DNA of 64,000 nucleotides, taken from Thalassoroseus pseudoceratinae (GTDB taxonomy: Bacteria > Planctomycetota > Planctomycetia > Planctomycetales > Planctomycetaceae). Each line of letters opens with the position of its first letter. Within the stretch, counting starts at the first letter, position 1. The notes under the pieces were generated by a model. It did not search any database, was not told the origin of the DNA, and worked only from the letters and a program-made list of their open reading frames with translations. A program made the translations under genes and the position numbers. Shown here piece after piece: positions 54,451 to 64,000 of this stretch. The stretch is taken from contig NZ_JAALXT010000002.1 in assembly GCF_011634775.1 (NCBI RefSeq), forward strand, positions 186,001 through 250,000, given 5' to 3'.

Positions 54451-55650
54451 ATGCGTATTCTTGTCGCGTGGCACGATCCGGCCGAAGCGGAGTTGCTCAG
54501 CCTTTACTTGAACCTCGACGAATCCAGTGCCGAGATCACTTCCGATCTCGATGATTTCTGGGCGAAATTGGGGTCTGGCACACCTTGGGATATCGTGTTG
54601 TTGCCGACCGATCGCCCGGACGACTCCACTGCCATGTCTGTTTTCCAGCAGGTCCGCAAAACCCGGCCGGATCTTCCGATCGTCGGTGCGTGTCATATGG
54701 AAACGATGTTCCAGCTGGCCGGTTTTCTCGGGCAGGGTTTGCGGGCCTACGTGGTTCGTGACCAAGCTGGGGACTTCATGTTCTTGCTTCAGGCGACTTT
54801 GCAAGGAGTCGTTGAAGCGGTGAAGGCCGAGCGGGAACGTATCATTTCTGCGAAGCTGCGGGAGGAGATCGAGTCGGTTCGGAAGCTGCAAGAGTCCATC
54901 ATGCCTCGCGATCTTCGCAGCCCGGATGGCTACCGGATCTGTGGCCGGTACGAATCTTCGCAGTTGCAAGTGATCGGCGGAACGCCCGTCGTGCTGGCTG
55001 GGGGCGATTATTACGATGTTTTCGAAGCTCCGAACAACGAAACCATTGTGCTGCTCGGCGATGCCGCCGGTCATGGTATGAAAGCGTGTATCTCCATCAT
55101 GGCGATGCACACGTTGATTCGGATGATTCTCGATCGTCGCTACAAAGACACGGCCGCATTCGTGGAGTCCGTCAATCGGCACTTGTGCGAGCAAACGATG
55201 GTGGGGGAAAGCGAGGGCTTTATCACTATGCTGTTTGGTCTGCTGAAGTCGCAAACGAACGAGTTTCAATGGACGTCCGCGGGGCATCCGCTGCCGTTGT
55301 TGCATCGGTTGGATGAGAACACCGTTGAGCCGATGGGCACCATGGATGACGGGGGCATGCCTTTGGGAATCATCAGCGAATGTGATTACGAATGGAAGTC
55401 GATCGAGGTTCCGCCGCGGAGTCGCATCATTCTTTACACCGACGGACTTGAAGAAGCATTCCCAGCGGAAAAACAGGACACGCATGGCCAGTTTGGTCAG
55501 GCGGGGATTATGCGAACGGTGAAGGAGTGTCGGGATAAGCCGTTGGATGAAACGCTGGACGTGCTATTCAACGCCTCCAACGCCTTTACCGAAGGTGCGG
55601 GGCGACACGATGACACGTCGGTGCTGCTGATCGAACGCGGTGACGCTTAG
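54451..55650 (+). CDS. Pseudoreceiver-SpoIIE (PP2C-type) serine phosphatase
   Basis: A 399-residue cytoplasmic signalling protein. Residues 1-120 fold like a response-regulator receiver (MRILVAWHDPAEAELLSLYL; DIVLLPTDRPDD), but the phosphoacceptor Asp after the third strand reads Pro and the conserved Lys reads Arg. A coiled linker (VEAVKAERERIISAKLREEI) leads to the PP2C/SpoIIE domain with the metal-binding Asp residues in LAGGDYYDVF, LLGDAAGHGMKA, ILYTDGLEEAF and RHDDTSVLLIE. Such RsbU-like proteins dephosphorylate anti-sigma antagonists. Control is probably by protein contact rather than phosphorylation. ATG 54451 starts the receiver strand. Confidence 0.88.
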   Translation: MRILVAWHDPAEAELLSLYLNLDESSAEITSDLDDFWAKLGSGTPWDIVLLPTDRPDDSTAMSVFQQVRKTRPDLPIVGACHMETMFQLAGFLGQGLRAYVVRDQAGDFMFLLQATLQGVVEAVKAERERIISAKLREEIESVRKLQESIMPRDLRSPDGYRICGRYESSQLQVIGGTPVVLAGGDYYDVFEAPNNETIVLLGDAAGHGMKACISIMAMHTLIRMILDRRYKDTAAFVESVNRHLCEQTMVGESEGFITMLFGLLKSQTNEFQWTSAGHPLPLLHRLDENTVEPMGTMDDGGMPLGIISECDYEWKSIEVPPRSRIILYTDGLEEAFPAEKQDTHGQFGQAGIMRTVKECRDKPLDETLDVLFNASNAFTEGAGRHDDTSVLLIERGDA

Positions 55651-56171
55651 CGATTGGCGTAACGGGCAAACCGCTTTTTTCGGCGAGCCAACCGTTTGCG
55701 TCGACGCTTCTCGCGGAAACTAATCGCTGGTTCGTGCGCGAGCCGGTGCATGTATATGAAGAACACAGCAATTCCGCCAATGTAGATCAGCCAGACCCAG
55801 ACGTACGCATACGTCACCCCGTCTACCCAGCGAGCGGACTTCGAAACATTGGGCAGATATTGAATGGAGACTCGGCCATTCGTCGGCGGTCGCCATCCCT
55901 GTGGGAAATTGATCGCTTGGCGTTGTCGCTTGCCGTCTTCGTCCAAGTATTCAAGGCGGACTTCCTGAATTCGATTTTCTCGGACCGATTTCCCCGTAAA
56001 GACCGCATCGATGCTCTCATGCATACTGATGATACGGGCTGTACTTGTCCGACCGGTCAACGCGTACCGAATCTCGCTCCAAGTTCGGTAGGTGCAGAAG
56101 ATAAAGCCGACAACAAGCCAGAAGATGATTTTTAAGAGTTCGACGTCATTGCCATCCGATTCCTCGTACAT
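55647..56171 (-). CDS. DUF3592-like membrane protein
   Basis: A 174-residue protein with two membrane segments (LLKIIFWLVVGFIFCTYRTW near the N-terminus, VWVWLIYIGGIAVFFIYMHR near the C-terminus) around an extracytoplasmic beta-rich domain. That domain (STARIISMHESIDAVFTGKS, then RLEYLDEDGKRQRQAI, VSIQYLPNVSKSARW) matches the DUF3592 pattern. The tail is very basic (EKRRRKRLARRKKRFARYAN). ATG 56171 is chosen because upstream in-frame sequence has no protein character. Its stop overlaps the phosphatase stop by 4 bases in a convergent arrangement. Function is unknown. Confidence 0.7.
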   Translation of the reverse strand: MYEESDGNDVELLKIIFWLVVGFIFCTYRTWSEIRYALTGRTSTARIISMHESIDAVFTGKSVRENRIQEVRLEYLDEDGKRQRQAINFPQGWRPPTNGRVSIQYLPNVSKSARWVDGVTYAYVWVWLIYIGGIAVFFIYMHRLAHEPAISFREKRRRKRLARRKKRFARYANR

Positions 56172-56412
56172 CGTGCCGCTCCGAACTGAACATCGCGATG
56201 GATTTTCTCGTGAAAACGAATCGCGGTAAGTTCGGATCAATGAAAGCTGACCGATGGATGAGTTTTCTTTCGGTCTACCAACCTTGCCTGAGGCGATTGT
56301 GCCCGCTACACTAGCTCGAACCGGAACCGTGCGGTGCGTGTCCGGAGTCCGTCTAGACATTTTTTGATTCGAATTCGCAATCGGAACGTCCGAGTTGCGG
56401 TTGGATTCCGCT

Positions 56413-56706
56413 ATGAAACAAGACATTCATCCCGATTACCACCCCGTGGTGTTTCTCGACACCTCGACCGGGACCAAGTTCATGACCCGTTCGACCATTC
56501 AATCCAAAGAAACGATTGAATGGGAAGATGGCAAAGAATACCCGCTCGTCAAAGTGGAAGTGAGTTCCGCATCGCACCCATTCTACACGGGGCAGATGAA
56601 GCACGTGGACTCGGCGGGTCGGATCGAGAAATTCACGAAGAAATTCAACTGGCAAGGCCGACGTCGCAAGAAAAAAGGCGGCGAAGAGCAAGCCAGCGAA
56701 GGCTAG
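56413..56706 (+). CDS. rpmE: 50S ribosomal protein L31, type B
   Basis: A 97-residue ribosomal protein. The start [20 protein letters not shown], the [20 protein letters not shown] segment and [28 protein letters not shown] are the conserved L31 signature. No Cys is present, so it is the zinc-independent type B form. A basic tail ([15 protein letters not shown]) extends past the family core. The gene is followed by prfA on the same strand after 129 bases, a common arrangement. Confidence 0.95.
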   Translation: MKQDIHPDYHPVVFLDTSTGTKFMTRSTIQSKETIEWEDGKEYPLVKVEVSSASHPFYTGQMKHVDSAGRIEKFTKKFNWQGRRRKKKGGEEQASEG

Positions 56707-56835
56707 CCACGACGGAAACGAAACACGCGCTCTCATCCGGTTCTTGTTTTGGGAACTCGATGAGAGCGCGTGTTGCTGCGCGCCAATCTCTTTCCATCAT
56801 CCGCATTCGTTTCTGATCATCGTAGGGCTATCGTC

Positions 56836-57915
56836 ATGTTTCCCAGCTTGGAAGCCAAACTCCGTCGGTTCGAGGAACTCGAAGAACAACTTCAGGACCC
56901 GGAAGTGCTCGCCAACGTCGACAAGATGCTGGCGGTCCAACGGGAGTACGGCGGATTGCAGAAGGTGGCTCTTTCGGTCCGCGAATACAACAATCGCGAA
57001 GCCGACATCGAAGCCGCCCGAATGATGTTGGATGAGGAAACCGACCCGGAAAGCAAAGAGTACGCCCAAGCCGAGTTGAACGAGTTGCTGGAGGCGCACG
57101 AAAACCACCAGAAGGAACTCGAAGACATCGCGGCAGCCGGTGACGCGATGACGTACGGCAGTTGCATCATGGAGATCCGTGCCGGCACGGGAGGTGACGA
57201 GGCGGCTCTGTTCGCCGGTGACTTGTTCGAAATGTACAAACGGTACATTGAGACTCAAGGTTGGAAATGGGAGGCCATGGATGTCAGTGGTGGCGAAGTC
57301 GGTGGTTACAAAGAGATCGTGTTCTCGATCACTGGCGATGGAGCCTACTTGAATTTGCAGTTTGAGAGTGGCGGGCATCGTGTGCAGCGTGTTCCGCAAA
57401 CCGAAACTCAAGGCCGCGTTCACACCTCCGCAGCAACCGTCGCCGTGATGCCGGAGCCTTCGGAAGTGGAAGTCGAAGTGCGTGACGAAGACCTTGAAAT
57501 CGAAACCATGCGAGCGGGTGGGCCCGGCGGACAGAAAGTCAACAAGACAGAATCGGCCGTGCGAATTACTCACGTCCCGACCGGTATCCAGGTCAAATGT
57601 CAGGACGAAAAGAGCCAGCACAAAAACCGAGCCACCGCGATGCGAATTCTGCGAGGCCGTATCATCGAACAACGACAGCAAAAAATCGCCAACGCTCGTG
57701 CGGAACATCGCCGCACGCTGGTCGGCAGTGGCGACCGTTCCGAACGCATCCGGACATATAATTTTCCCCAAGGGCGCGTGACCGATCACCGCATCAATCT
57801 AACGTTGTATCGACTCGATCAAATCCTCGCTGGTGATTTGAGCGAACTTGTCGGCGGCCTGCTGGAATTTGACCGCCAAGAACGTCTCAATAACCCCGAT
57901 CCGGAAAATAACTAG
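56836..57915 (+). CDS. prfA: Peptide chain release factor 1
   Basis: A 359-residue class I release factor that reads UAA and UAG. The catalytic GGQ is at residues 231-233 within [20 protein letters not shown]. The acidic coiled domain 1 covers residues 1-100, and the stop-codon-recognition region includes [20 protein letters not shown] (PxT-type). Conserved [20 protein letters not shown] precedes it. Length is usual. ATG 56836 begins the family's N-terminus ([19 protein letters not shown]). prmC, encoding the methylase of the GGQ glutamine, follows directly. Confidence 0.97.
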   Translation: MFPSLEAKLRRFEELEEQLQDPEVLANVDKMLAVQREYGGLQKVALSVREYNNREADIEAARMMLDEETDPESKEYAQAELNELLEAHENHQKELEDIAAAGDAMTYGSCIMEIRAGTGGDEAALFAGDLFEMYKRYIETQGWKWEAMDVSGGEVGGYKEIVFSITGDGAYLNLQFESGGHRVQRVPQTETQGRVHTSAATVAVMPEPSEVEVEVRDEDLEIETMRAGGPGGQKVNKTESAVRITHVPTGIQVKCQDEKSQHKNRATAMRILRGRIIEQRQQKIANARAEHRRTLVGSGDRSERIRTYNFPQGRVTDHRINLTLYRLDQILAGDLSELVGGLLEFDRQERLNNPDPENN

Positions 57916-58013
57916 TTTCGTCAACCCGATGGATTCTGCTCAGGCGTTGACGGCTATCTCGGCACGCGCCTATGGTGAACGAAGAGCCGAGCTACATCGC
58001 GAAAGGAATCCCT

Positions 58014-58919
58014 GTGTCCACGCCCGAAAATTCAGCGGCGGTTTCTCCCGTTGCTAAACCCGATGAATGGACCGTTCAACGAATTCTTGAATGGACCACA
58101 AACCACCTCACCCAACATGGCAGCGAATCACCGCGACTGGATGCGGAGATTTTGCTCGCTCACTCGCGAGGATGTGCCCGAATCGAGCTTTACACTCGAT
58201 TTGCAGAAGTCCTGACCGACGAGGAACGGGCCACAATGCGAGAACTGGTCAAACGCCGAGCCAAGGCGGAACCGGTTGCGTATCTTGTCGGTCACAAGGA
58301 ATTCTACAATCTCTCGTTTCAGGTGACTGCGGACGTCCTAATTCCACGTCCGGACACTGAAACCCTCGTGATGGAAACGCTATCGCACTTGGGTGATCAG
58401 GCGGAATCAACGATTCTGGAAATCGGCACCGGTTCGGGGTGCATTCCGATTACACTCGCGAAACGCCATTCGAGTGTTCGAATCACGTCAGTCGACATCA
58501 GCGAAGCGGCATCGGACGTTGCCAAGTCCAACGCTGAAACGCATGAGGTTGCTGACCGGATTGATTTTCAGATCGGCGACTTGTTCTCACCGTTGGAATC
58601 AGGTACGCAGTTTGATTTGATTGTCAGTAACCCACCATATATCAAAGAAGACGACATTGCGGAACTTGATCCCGATGTGCGGTTGCACGAACCGCATTTG
58701 GCCCTGAACGGCGGGGCGGACGGATTGGACGTTATCCGCCGCTTGATCGAGACGGCCCCGCAATGGCTCAAACCCGGCGGTTGGTTGCTATTCGAGATCG
58801 GTGAAGACGAAGGGAATGCGTGTCGAGAATTGTTTACTGCGAATGGTTCTTACACGAATATCCAGATCATCAAGGACCTCAACAAGCACGACCGCGTCGC
58901 AAAAGCACAATTGGCATAG
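58014..58919 (+). CDS. prmC: Release factor glutamine methyltransferase PrmC (HemK)
   Basis: A SAM-dependent enzyme that methylates the glutamine of the GGQ motif in release factors. The N-terminal helical domain (WTVQRILEWTTNHLTQHGSE, SPRLDAEILLAHS) is followed by the linker hairpin and by PRPDTETLV, SAM motif I ILEIGTGSGCIPITLA and the catalytic NPPYIKEDD. Two starts are possible: an ATG at 57972 without a ribosome-binding site, and a GTG at 58014 with AAAGGAA five bases upstream. I prefer the GTG, giving 301 residues; the other start would add 14. It follows prfA by about 60-100 bases, the usual functional pairing. Confidence 0.93.
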   Translation: MSTPENSAAVSPVAKPDEWTVQRILEWTTNHLTQHGSESPRLDAEILLAHSRGCARIELYTRFAEVLTDEERATMRELVKRRAKAEPVAYLVGHKEFYNLSFQVTADVLIPRPDTETLVMETLSHLGDQAESTILEIGTGSGCIPITLAKRHSSVRITSVDISEAASDVAKSNAETHEVADRIDFQIGDLFSPLESGTQFDLIVSNPPYIKEDDIAELDPDVRLHEPHLALNGGADGLDVIRRLIETAPQWLKPGGWLLFEIGEDEGNACRELFTANGSYTNIQIIKDLNKHDRVAKAQLA

Positions 58920-58995
58920 TTCAAGCGACTACGTCTGTAATCTGTGTGTTTGCCCCTAAGATTGCATAGCGCGGGGCGTCACATAAGAACGGTGC

Positions 58996-60507
58996 TTAGT
59001 TCGTTGCCTTTGCTTTCCGCTTTTTCTTGTTGCTACGTGGTTGTTTGATTTGCTGTCGATAGTTTCGGATCTGCTCAGCTAGTTTCTCGGGGTTGTCACG
59101 AACATCAAATGCCGTTAGGCAATGATCGTTCGTTTCAACCATCCAACGACGCAGTCGGTCTTGGTAATCCTTGATAAGCGTCTGGTGTTCAGGACTGTTA
59201 ATCAGGTTGTTCACACAGCCAGGATCCTGCTGCAAATCATAGAACTCCTGAGGGACACGATAGCGAAACATATCAACGCGTTCTTGAATCGCGGGGTTCG
59301 TCTTACCGGCTTTTTGCATTGCCCGAAATGTGCTGCCTTCGTTGTTGTTGCGATATTGAAATTTTCCATCACTAAACGCATTGAAGATGTAACCATACCG
59401 TTTGTCTTGAACGCACCGCATAGGTTTGGGCGGCCCGCTGATCGTATAGTCGATTTGCGTGAAGACATACTCTCGATTCGGCTGATTCTTTCCCTGCAAT
59501 ATCGGCACGATTGAACGTCCGTCTAATTGCTCAGGCGGTGTCACCCCAGTGGCCTCCATGAAGGTTGGGAAAAAGTCAACTTCAGAGATCAAGTGAGTGC
59601 GGTCAACCGATCCCGCACGAGTGACTCCCGGCCATCGAACAAAACAGGGGGTTCTCGTGCTTGCGAGGTAGGTATTCGCCTTGGCGAACGGGAACGCTGA
59701 TCCATTGTCGGTCATAAAAAGCACCAAAGTGTTCTTCGCCATCCCGGACTCTTCGAGTGCATCCATGACTTTGCCAAATGTATCGTCGAGTCGTCGGATG
59801 GAACTGAAATACATCGCGATTTCCTTCCGAACATTCGGAAGGTCGGCCAAGTAAGTTGGCACCGTGATTTCCGTCTCGGAAAAAATGCGGGTCGGAACTT
59901 CCTCGCCTGGCATTTTTCGTTGAGTATAGAACGGACGGTGAGGATCGTGTGAATTCACCATCAGATAGAATGGCTTATCGGCATCCCTAGACTTCTCAAA
60001 GAACTGAGTGCAGTAGTTGTAGTATTTCGAAGGACTACGACCGCTTCCTAGTTCCCCATAATCATGGGCAAAGTCCCAGCGAAAGTTCGGGTCGGTTGTC
60101 GAGTGATCGACTTTCCCGAGAATGCCCGTGAGATAGCCAGCGTTCCGGAGCGTGCCAAAGACTGTTGGTATCGGTTTCGGCATTTTGTTGAAACCGATGC
60201 AACCACTGTTGTGGCTGTATCGCCCCGTGGCGATCACGCTTCGACTTGGTGCACAGATTGCGACATTCACATGCGCGTGTTCGAAACTCATCGCCGATTT
60301 TGCAAAGCGGTCTAAATTCGGCGTCACATCAGTCGTTGAACCTCCCAACGCGGGGAAAGCCTCATAGCCAAGATCGTCGGCTGTGAATAGCAGAATGTTA
60401 AGACGTTGATGGCTCGGTTCTTGAGCATGAGCGACTAAGCCTGCAAGCGACAGAACGACAACTAGTAAACGAGTGAATTGTCGTTGGAGATGTGGCTGAG
60501 ATTTCAT
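58996..60507 (-). CDS. Secreted sulfatase (formylglycine-dependent)
   Basis: A 503-residue exported sulfatase. The signal peptide (ending LVAHAQE) precedes LNILLFTADDLGYEAFPALG with the metal-binding Asp pair. The FGly signature is CAPSRSVIATG, so the Cys is converted by the formylglycine-generating enzyme. Conserved GYLTGILGKVDHS, DPHRPFY and TLVLFMTDNGSAFPFAK follow. The end is lysine-rich (QPRSNKKKRKAKATN). Planctomycetes carry many such enzymes, which remove sulfate from marine polysaccharides and glycans. Stand-alone gene, with the DJ-1-like gene 115 bases upstream on the same strand. Confidence 0.92.
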   Translation of the reverse strand: MKSQPHLQRQFTRLLVVVLSLAGLVAHAQEPSHQRLNILLFTADDLGYEAFPALGGSTTDVTPNLDRFAKSAMSFEHAHVNVAICAPSRSVIATGRYSHNSGCIGFNKMPKPIPTVFGTLRNAGYLTGILGKVDHSTTDPNFRWDFAHDYGELGSGRSPSKYYNYCTQFFEKSRDADKPFYLMVNSHDPHRPFYTQRKMPGEEVPTRIFSETEITVPTYLADLPNVRKEIAMYFSSIRRLDDTFGKVMDALEESGMAKNTLVLFMTDNGSAFPFAKANTYLASTRTPCFVRWPGVTRAGSVDRTHLISEVDFFPTFMEATGVTPPEQLDGRSIVPILQGKNQPNREYVFTQIDYTISGPPKPMRCVQDKRYGYIFNAFSDGKFQYRNNNEGSTFRAMQKAGKTNPAIQERVDMFRYRVPQEFYDLQQDPGCVNNLINSPEHQTLIKDYQDRLRRWMVETNDHCLTAFDVRDNPEKLAEQIRNYRQQIKQPRSNKKKRKAKATN

Positions 60508-60621
60508 GCGGGAGCACTCCGACTATGAGAAAGAACTTGCTAGCTATCAAACTGTTTTAGCAACCGATCACGACTAGCATGACTCGGTTGCACTAGTTGT
60601 GTCGACGTCACCATGTCGGTC

Positions 60622-61188
60622 CTAGTTTTTCTGCTCGCGGGCTTGTTCGAGCAACTGAATCCATGGGCCAACGTAATACCCGTTGTCATGAAAGGTACGA
60701 CCGCTAACTAGGTTGCCATCAATCACACAGGGTTCGTTGACGAAAATGCCACCGCAAACTTCCAAGTCGAACTGGCATTTCGGCACGGTTGCCATTTTGC
60801 GTCCTCGGACACAGTCCGCATAGGCAGGAATTTCCACACCGTGACACACACTCGCAATCGGTTTGTTTTCTGCGAAGAAGTGTTTGGTGATCCGAACGAG
60901 CTCCTCGTCGTAGCGGATATATTCAGGGGCTCGTCCGCCGGAGAAAAGAATACCAGCGTACTCTTCGGGTTGAACATCTTTGAACGCAATATTGGCCTGG
61001 AGTGTATACCCTTCCCACTCTTTGGTGATTGTCCACCCCGGCTTCACTTCATGGAGCACCATTTGATACAGCCGCTGTTCGGGGGCGGTGACGACAGGCT
61101 CGAAGCCAGCTTCTTGCAATCGGTAGTATGGGTACATTGTGTCCAGGGTTTCGGTAGCGTCGCCGATAACGATCAAAACTTTGTCCAT
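60622..61188 (-). CDS. DJ-1/PfpI family protein
   Basis: A 188-residue protein of the class I glutamine amidotransferase-like superfamily. The nucleophile elbow is ASVCHGVEIPAYADC, with Cys followed by His as in PfpI-like proteins. MDKVLIVIGDATETLDTMYP starts the fold, and the Glu preceding the elbow lies in the FSGGRAPEYIRYDEELV region. Such proteins act as glyoxalases, deglycases or chaperone-like stress proteins, and the specific activity cannot be predicted here. It shares the minus strand with the sulfatase but has a gap large enough for separate control. Confidence 0.88.
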   Translation of the reverse strand: MDKVLIVIGDATETLDTMYPYYRLQEAGFEPVVTAPEQRLYQMVLHEVKPGWTITKEWEGYTLQANIAFKDVQPEEYAGILFSGGRAPEYIRYDEELVRITKHFFAENKPIASVCHGVEIPAYADCVRGRKMATVPKCQFDLEVCGGIFVNEPCVIDGNLVSGRTFHDNGYYVGPWIQLLEQAREQKN

Positions 61189-61337
61189 GAGTTTCTCCGG
61201 AGAGGTTGGCGGTTCGTTGGGGTCATCTGTTGTATTGTTGAGCCTTCGATAGCGATTAGCAAATGCCAGCAGACTGGTGAATCCGTTTCATGTTGTGGTA
61301 TTGTGATGATATCAACCACCTTTGATGGAGTTCATTG

Positions 61338-62699
61338 ATGTCGCAACAAGTTTCGTCTTTCGGTCGTCGTGAGTTTTTATCCCGATCCGCTGGAGCCATT
61401 GCTGCGGGGACGGCAGCAATAGGATGTCCGGCGATTCTGTCCGCGAAGTCACCGAATGAGCGGTTGAATTTGGCGTTTATCGGAGTCGGTGGGCGTGGTC
61501 TGGCCAACTTGAACACACTGACTTCCGGCGGTGCGGATAACGTGGTCGCGGTGTGTGATGTGAATTCGATTGCACTGGGCAAAGCGAGTCAGCGTTTTCC
61601 GAAAGCCCGCACGTATGTCGATTTTCGCAAACTCTACGAAGATGCGGATGACATCGACGCGGTTGTGGTCAGCGTTGCCGAGCACACGCATGCCTACGCC
61701 ACGATGCCGGCGTTGAAAGAGGGTAAGCATGTCTACTGTGAGAAACCGCTGACATACAACGTTGACGAAGCTCGGCAAATCACAGAAGCCGCGGCAAAGG
61801 CAAACGTCGCCACGCAAATGGGGACGCAAATTCATGGCATGCCGAATTATCACCGCGTGGTGGAGTTGATTCAATCCGGTGCGATCGGCAATGTGACCGA
61901 TGTGCATGTTTGGGTCGGCCGCGCCTGGGGACTGCAAAGCGCAGAGGATGCGAAGAAGCATCGTGACATCATCCATGTGACCGAACGTCCCCAAGAATCC
62001 GTCACGCCGCCGAAGAATTTGAACTGGGATTTATGGCTTGGTCCGGCTCCGTATCGCCCGTTCAATCCGGTCTATGTGCCGGGGCCGCGGTGGTATCGCT
62101 GGTGGGATTTTGGCAATGGCACGATGTCGGACCTTGGTAGTCACTGGGTGGACTTACCATTCTGGGCACTTCAGTTAGATGCTCCTAAGACCATCGAGGC
62201 GTTTGGTCCGCCGCCACACCCGGAGATCGCACCGGCATCGATGAAAGCCGTCTACGAGTACGGCGCACGTCAGGATTTGCCACCGTGCAAGCTCACTTGG
62301 TACCAAGGAGCGATGAAACCGGAGATTCTCCAAGAGTTGAACCTCACGAACTGGAACAGTGGCGTGTTGTTCGTTGGGGATCGCGGAATGCTGATCTCCG
62401 ATTATGGCAAGCACAAACTGCTTCCTGAGAAAGACTTCGAGGACTTCGAATACCCCGAGCAGTTCACGGGGAATTCGCCGGGGCATCACAAGGAATGGTT
62501 GATTGCCTGCAAGACGGGATCAAAAACCGCAAGCCCCTTCAGTTACGCCGGGCCGCTGACGGAAGCGAATCATCTTGGCAACGTGGCGTATCGTGTGGAT
62601 CAAAAACTCCACTGGGATGCGGCGAAGATGGAAGCCACAGGGTGTCCGGAGGCCGATCCATTCCTCAAACGAGAGCCGCGGCAGGGCTGGTCATTGTAG
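61338..62699 (+). CDS. Tat-exported Gfo/Idh/MocA family oxidoreductase
   Basis: A 453-residue NAD(P)-dependent oxidoreductase. Residues 1-35 have a twin-arginine signal ([20 protein letters not shown]). The Rossmann GxGxxG is in [17 protein letters not shown]. The family motif is [20 protein letters not shown] with the catalytic Lys, followed by the C-terminal alpha/beta dehydrogenase domain ([18 protein letters not shown]). Typical of the planctomycete secreted group that oxidises sugars and inositol-like compounds. ATG 61338 is preferred over the TTG three bases upstream. Single gene, not linked to a transporter. Confidence 0.9.
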   Translation: MSQQVSSFGRREFLSRSAGAIAAGTAAIGCPAILSAKSPNERLNLAFIGVGGRGLANLNTLTSGGADNVVAVCDVNSIALGKASQRFPKARTYVDFRKLYEDADDIDAVVVSVAEHTHAYATMPALKEGKHVYCEKPLTYNVDEARQITEAAAKANVATQMGTQIHGMPNYHRVVELIQSGAIGNVTDVHVWVGRAWGLQSAEDAKKHRDIIHVTERPQESVTPPKNLNWDLWLGPAPYRPFNPVYVPGPRWYRWWDFGNGTMSDLGSHWVDLPFWALQLDAPKTIEAFGPPPHPEIAPASMKAVYEYGARQDLPPCKLTWYQGAMKPEILQELNLTNWNSGVLFVGDRGMLISDYGKHKLLPEKDFEDFEYPEQFTGNSPGHHKEWLIACKTGSKTASPFSYAGPLTEANHLGNVAYRVDQKLHWDAAKMEATGCPEADPFLKREPRQGWSL

Positions 62700-62810
62700 G
62701 TTGAATACGAGTTTTCGCCCCGACTTCGCAATGAGGAGGGGCGTCAAATTGCGATCCGTGTTTCGTGCGGATAGGATGCGACAAACTTGATTGTCCACTT
62801 TGCCATCTGA

Positions 62811-64000
<1,190 letters not shown>

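Noticed and set aside
54433-55485. 350-codon minus-strand frame opposite the phosphatase gene
   Set aside because: Rich in His, Arg and Gln, as expected of a shadow of a GC-rich gene. The plus strand encodes intact receiver and SpoIIE motifs.
56797-57789. 330-codon minus-strand frame opposite prfA
   Set aside because: prfA is unambiguous on the plus strand; the antisense frame has no recognisable feature.

Overview
The window is a stretch of a planctomycete chromosome (class Planctomycetia, probably order Planctomycetales; I do not commit to a genus). The evidence is the gene content: three intact giant PSCyt1/DUF1549/DUF1553 proteins, two intact DUF1501 proteins, a prepilin-like DUF1559 relic, the TIGR02996 domain fused to leucine-rich repeats, a DUF1080 protein, an FGly sulfatase, a Tat-type Gfo/Idh/MocA oxidoreductase and short Zn-ribbon proteins. 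Genes are well spaced, and clear Shine-Dalgarno sites are present at only some starts.

Layout. 1-7733 (minus): a respiratory Rieske/cytochrome b operon. It encodes a Rieske protein with a repeat-rich N-terminal extension, a b6-type cytochrome b, an enlarged subunit-IV-like protein and a coiled-coil cytochrome c with at least eight haem sites that runs off the left edge. 7942-14288 (minus): a Zn-ribbon protein, a GspF/PilC-type membrane protein, a thioredoxin-fold protein, two tandem TIGR02996-LRR paralogues, rsmA and ribE. 14497-18037 (plus): an LRR-like protein, a Nudix hydrolase, a Zn-ribbon membrane protein and a DUF1080 protein. 18135-20792 (minus): a short SecA paralogue bracketed by two related hairpins, and a SIS-domain isomerase. 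21017-23980: the first PSCyt/DUF1553 protein. 24178-30247 (plus): a metal or thiol-stress module made of a Cys-rich secreted protein, a secreted thioredoxin-like protein, a MacB/FtsX-type ABC permease and ATPase, and a P1B-type ATPase; four of its five proteins carry adjacent Cys-Cys pairs.

30287-34825 (minus) is a DUF1553/DUF1501 pair, followed by a broken DUF1559 gene. 35685-46720 is the most coherent accessory system. A divergent FCD-type GntR regulator faces a six-gene plus-strand cluster (PSCyt/DUF1553, DUF1501, AstE/AspA-type hydrolase, enolase-superfamily enzyme, MlrC-type M81 protein, MFS carrier). Two back-to-back sigma70-like promoters lie between them, overlapped by three helically phased palindromes. 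I read this as a regulated uptake and catabolic locus for an organic or sugar acid.

46752-53985 is a decaying island: a possibly truncated hypothetical gene, an IS4-type transposase relic, a beta-helix (pectate-lyase-like) protein, a Tat-exported beta-propeller glycosidase-like protein, relics of DUF1553, DUF1501 and sulfatase genes, a tRNA-like 3' fragment, a frameshifted tyrosine recombinase and an intact tRNA-Ser(GGA) with its own terminator. 54451-64000 returns to ordinary chromosome: a pseudoreceiver-SpoIIE phosphatase, a DUF3592-like protein, the rpmE-prfA-prmC translation cluster, a sulfatase, a DJ-1/PfpI protein, a Gfo/Idh/MocA protein and the start of metY, which runs off the right edge.
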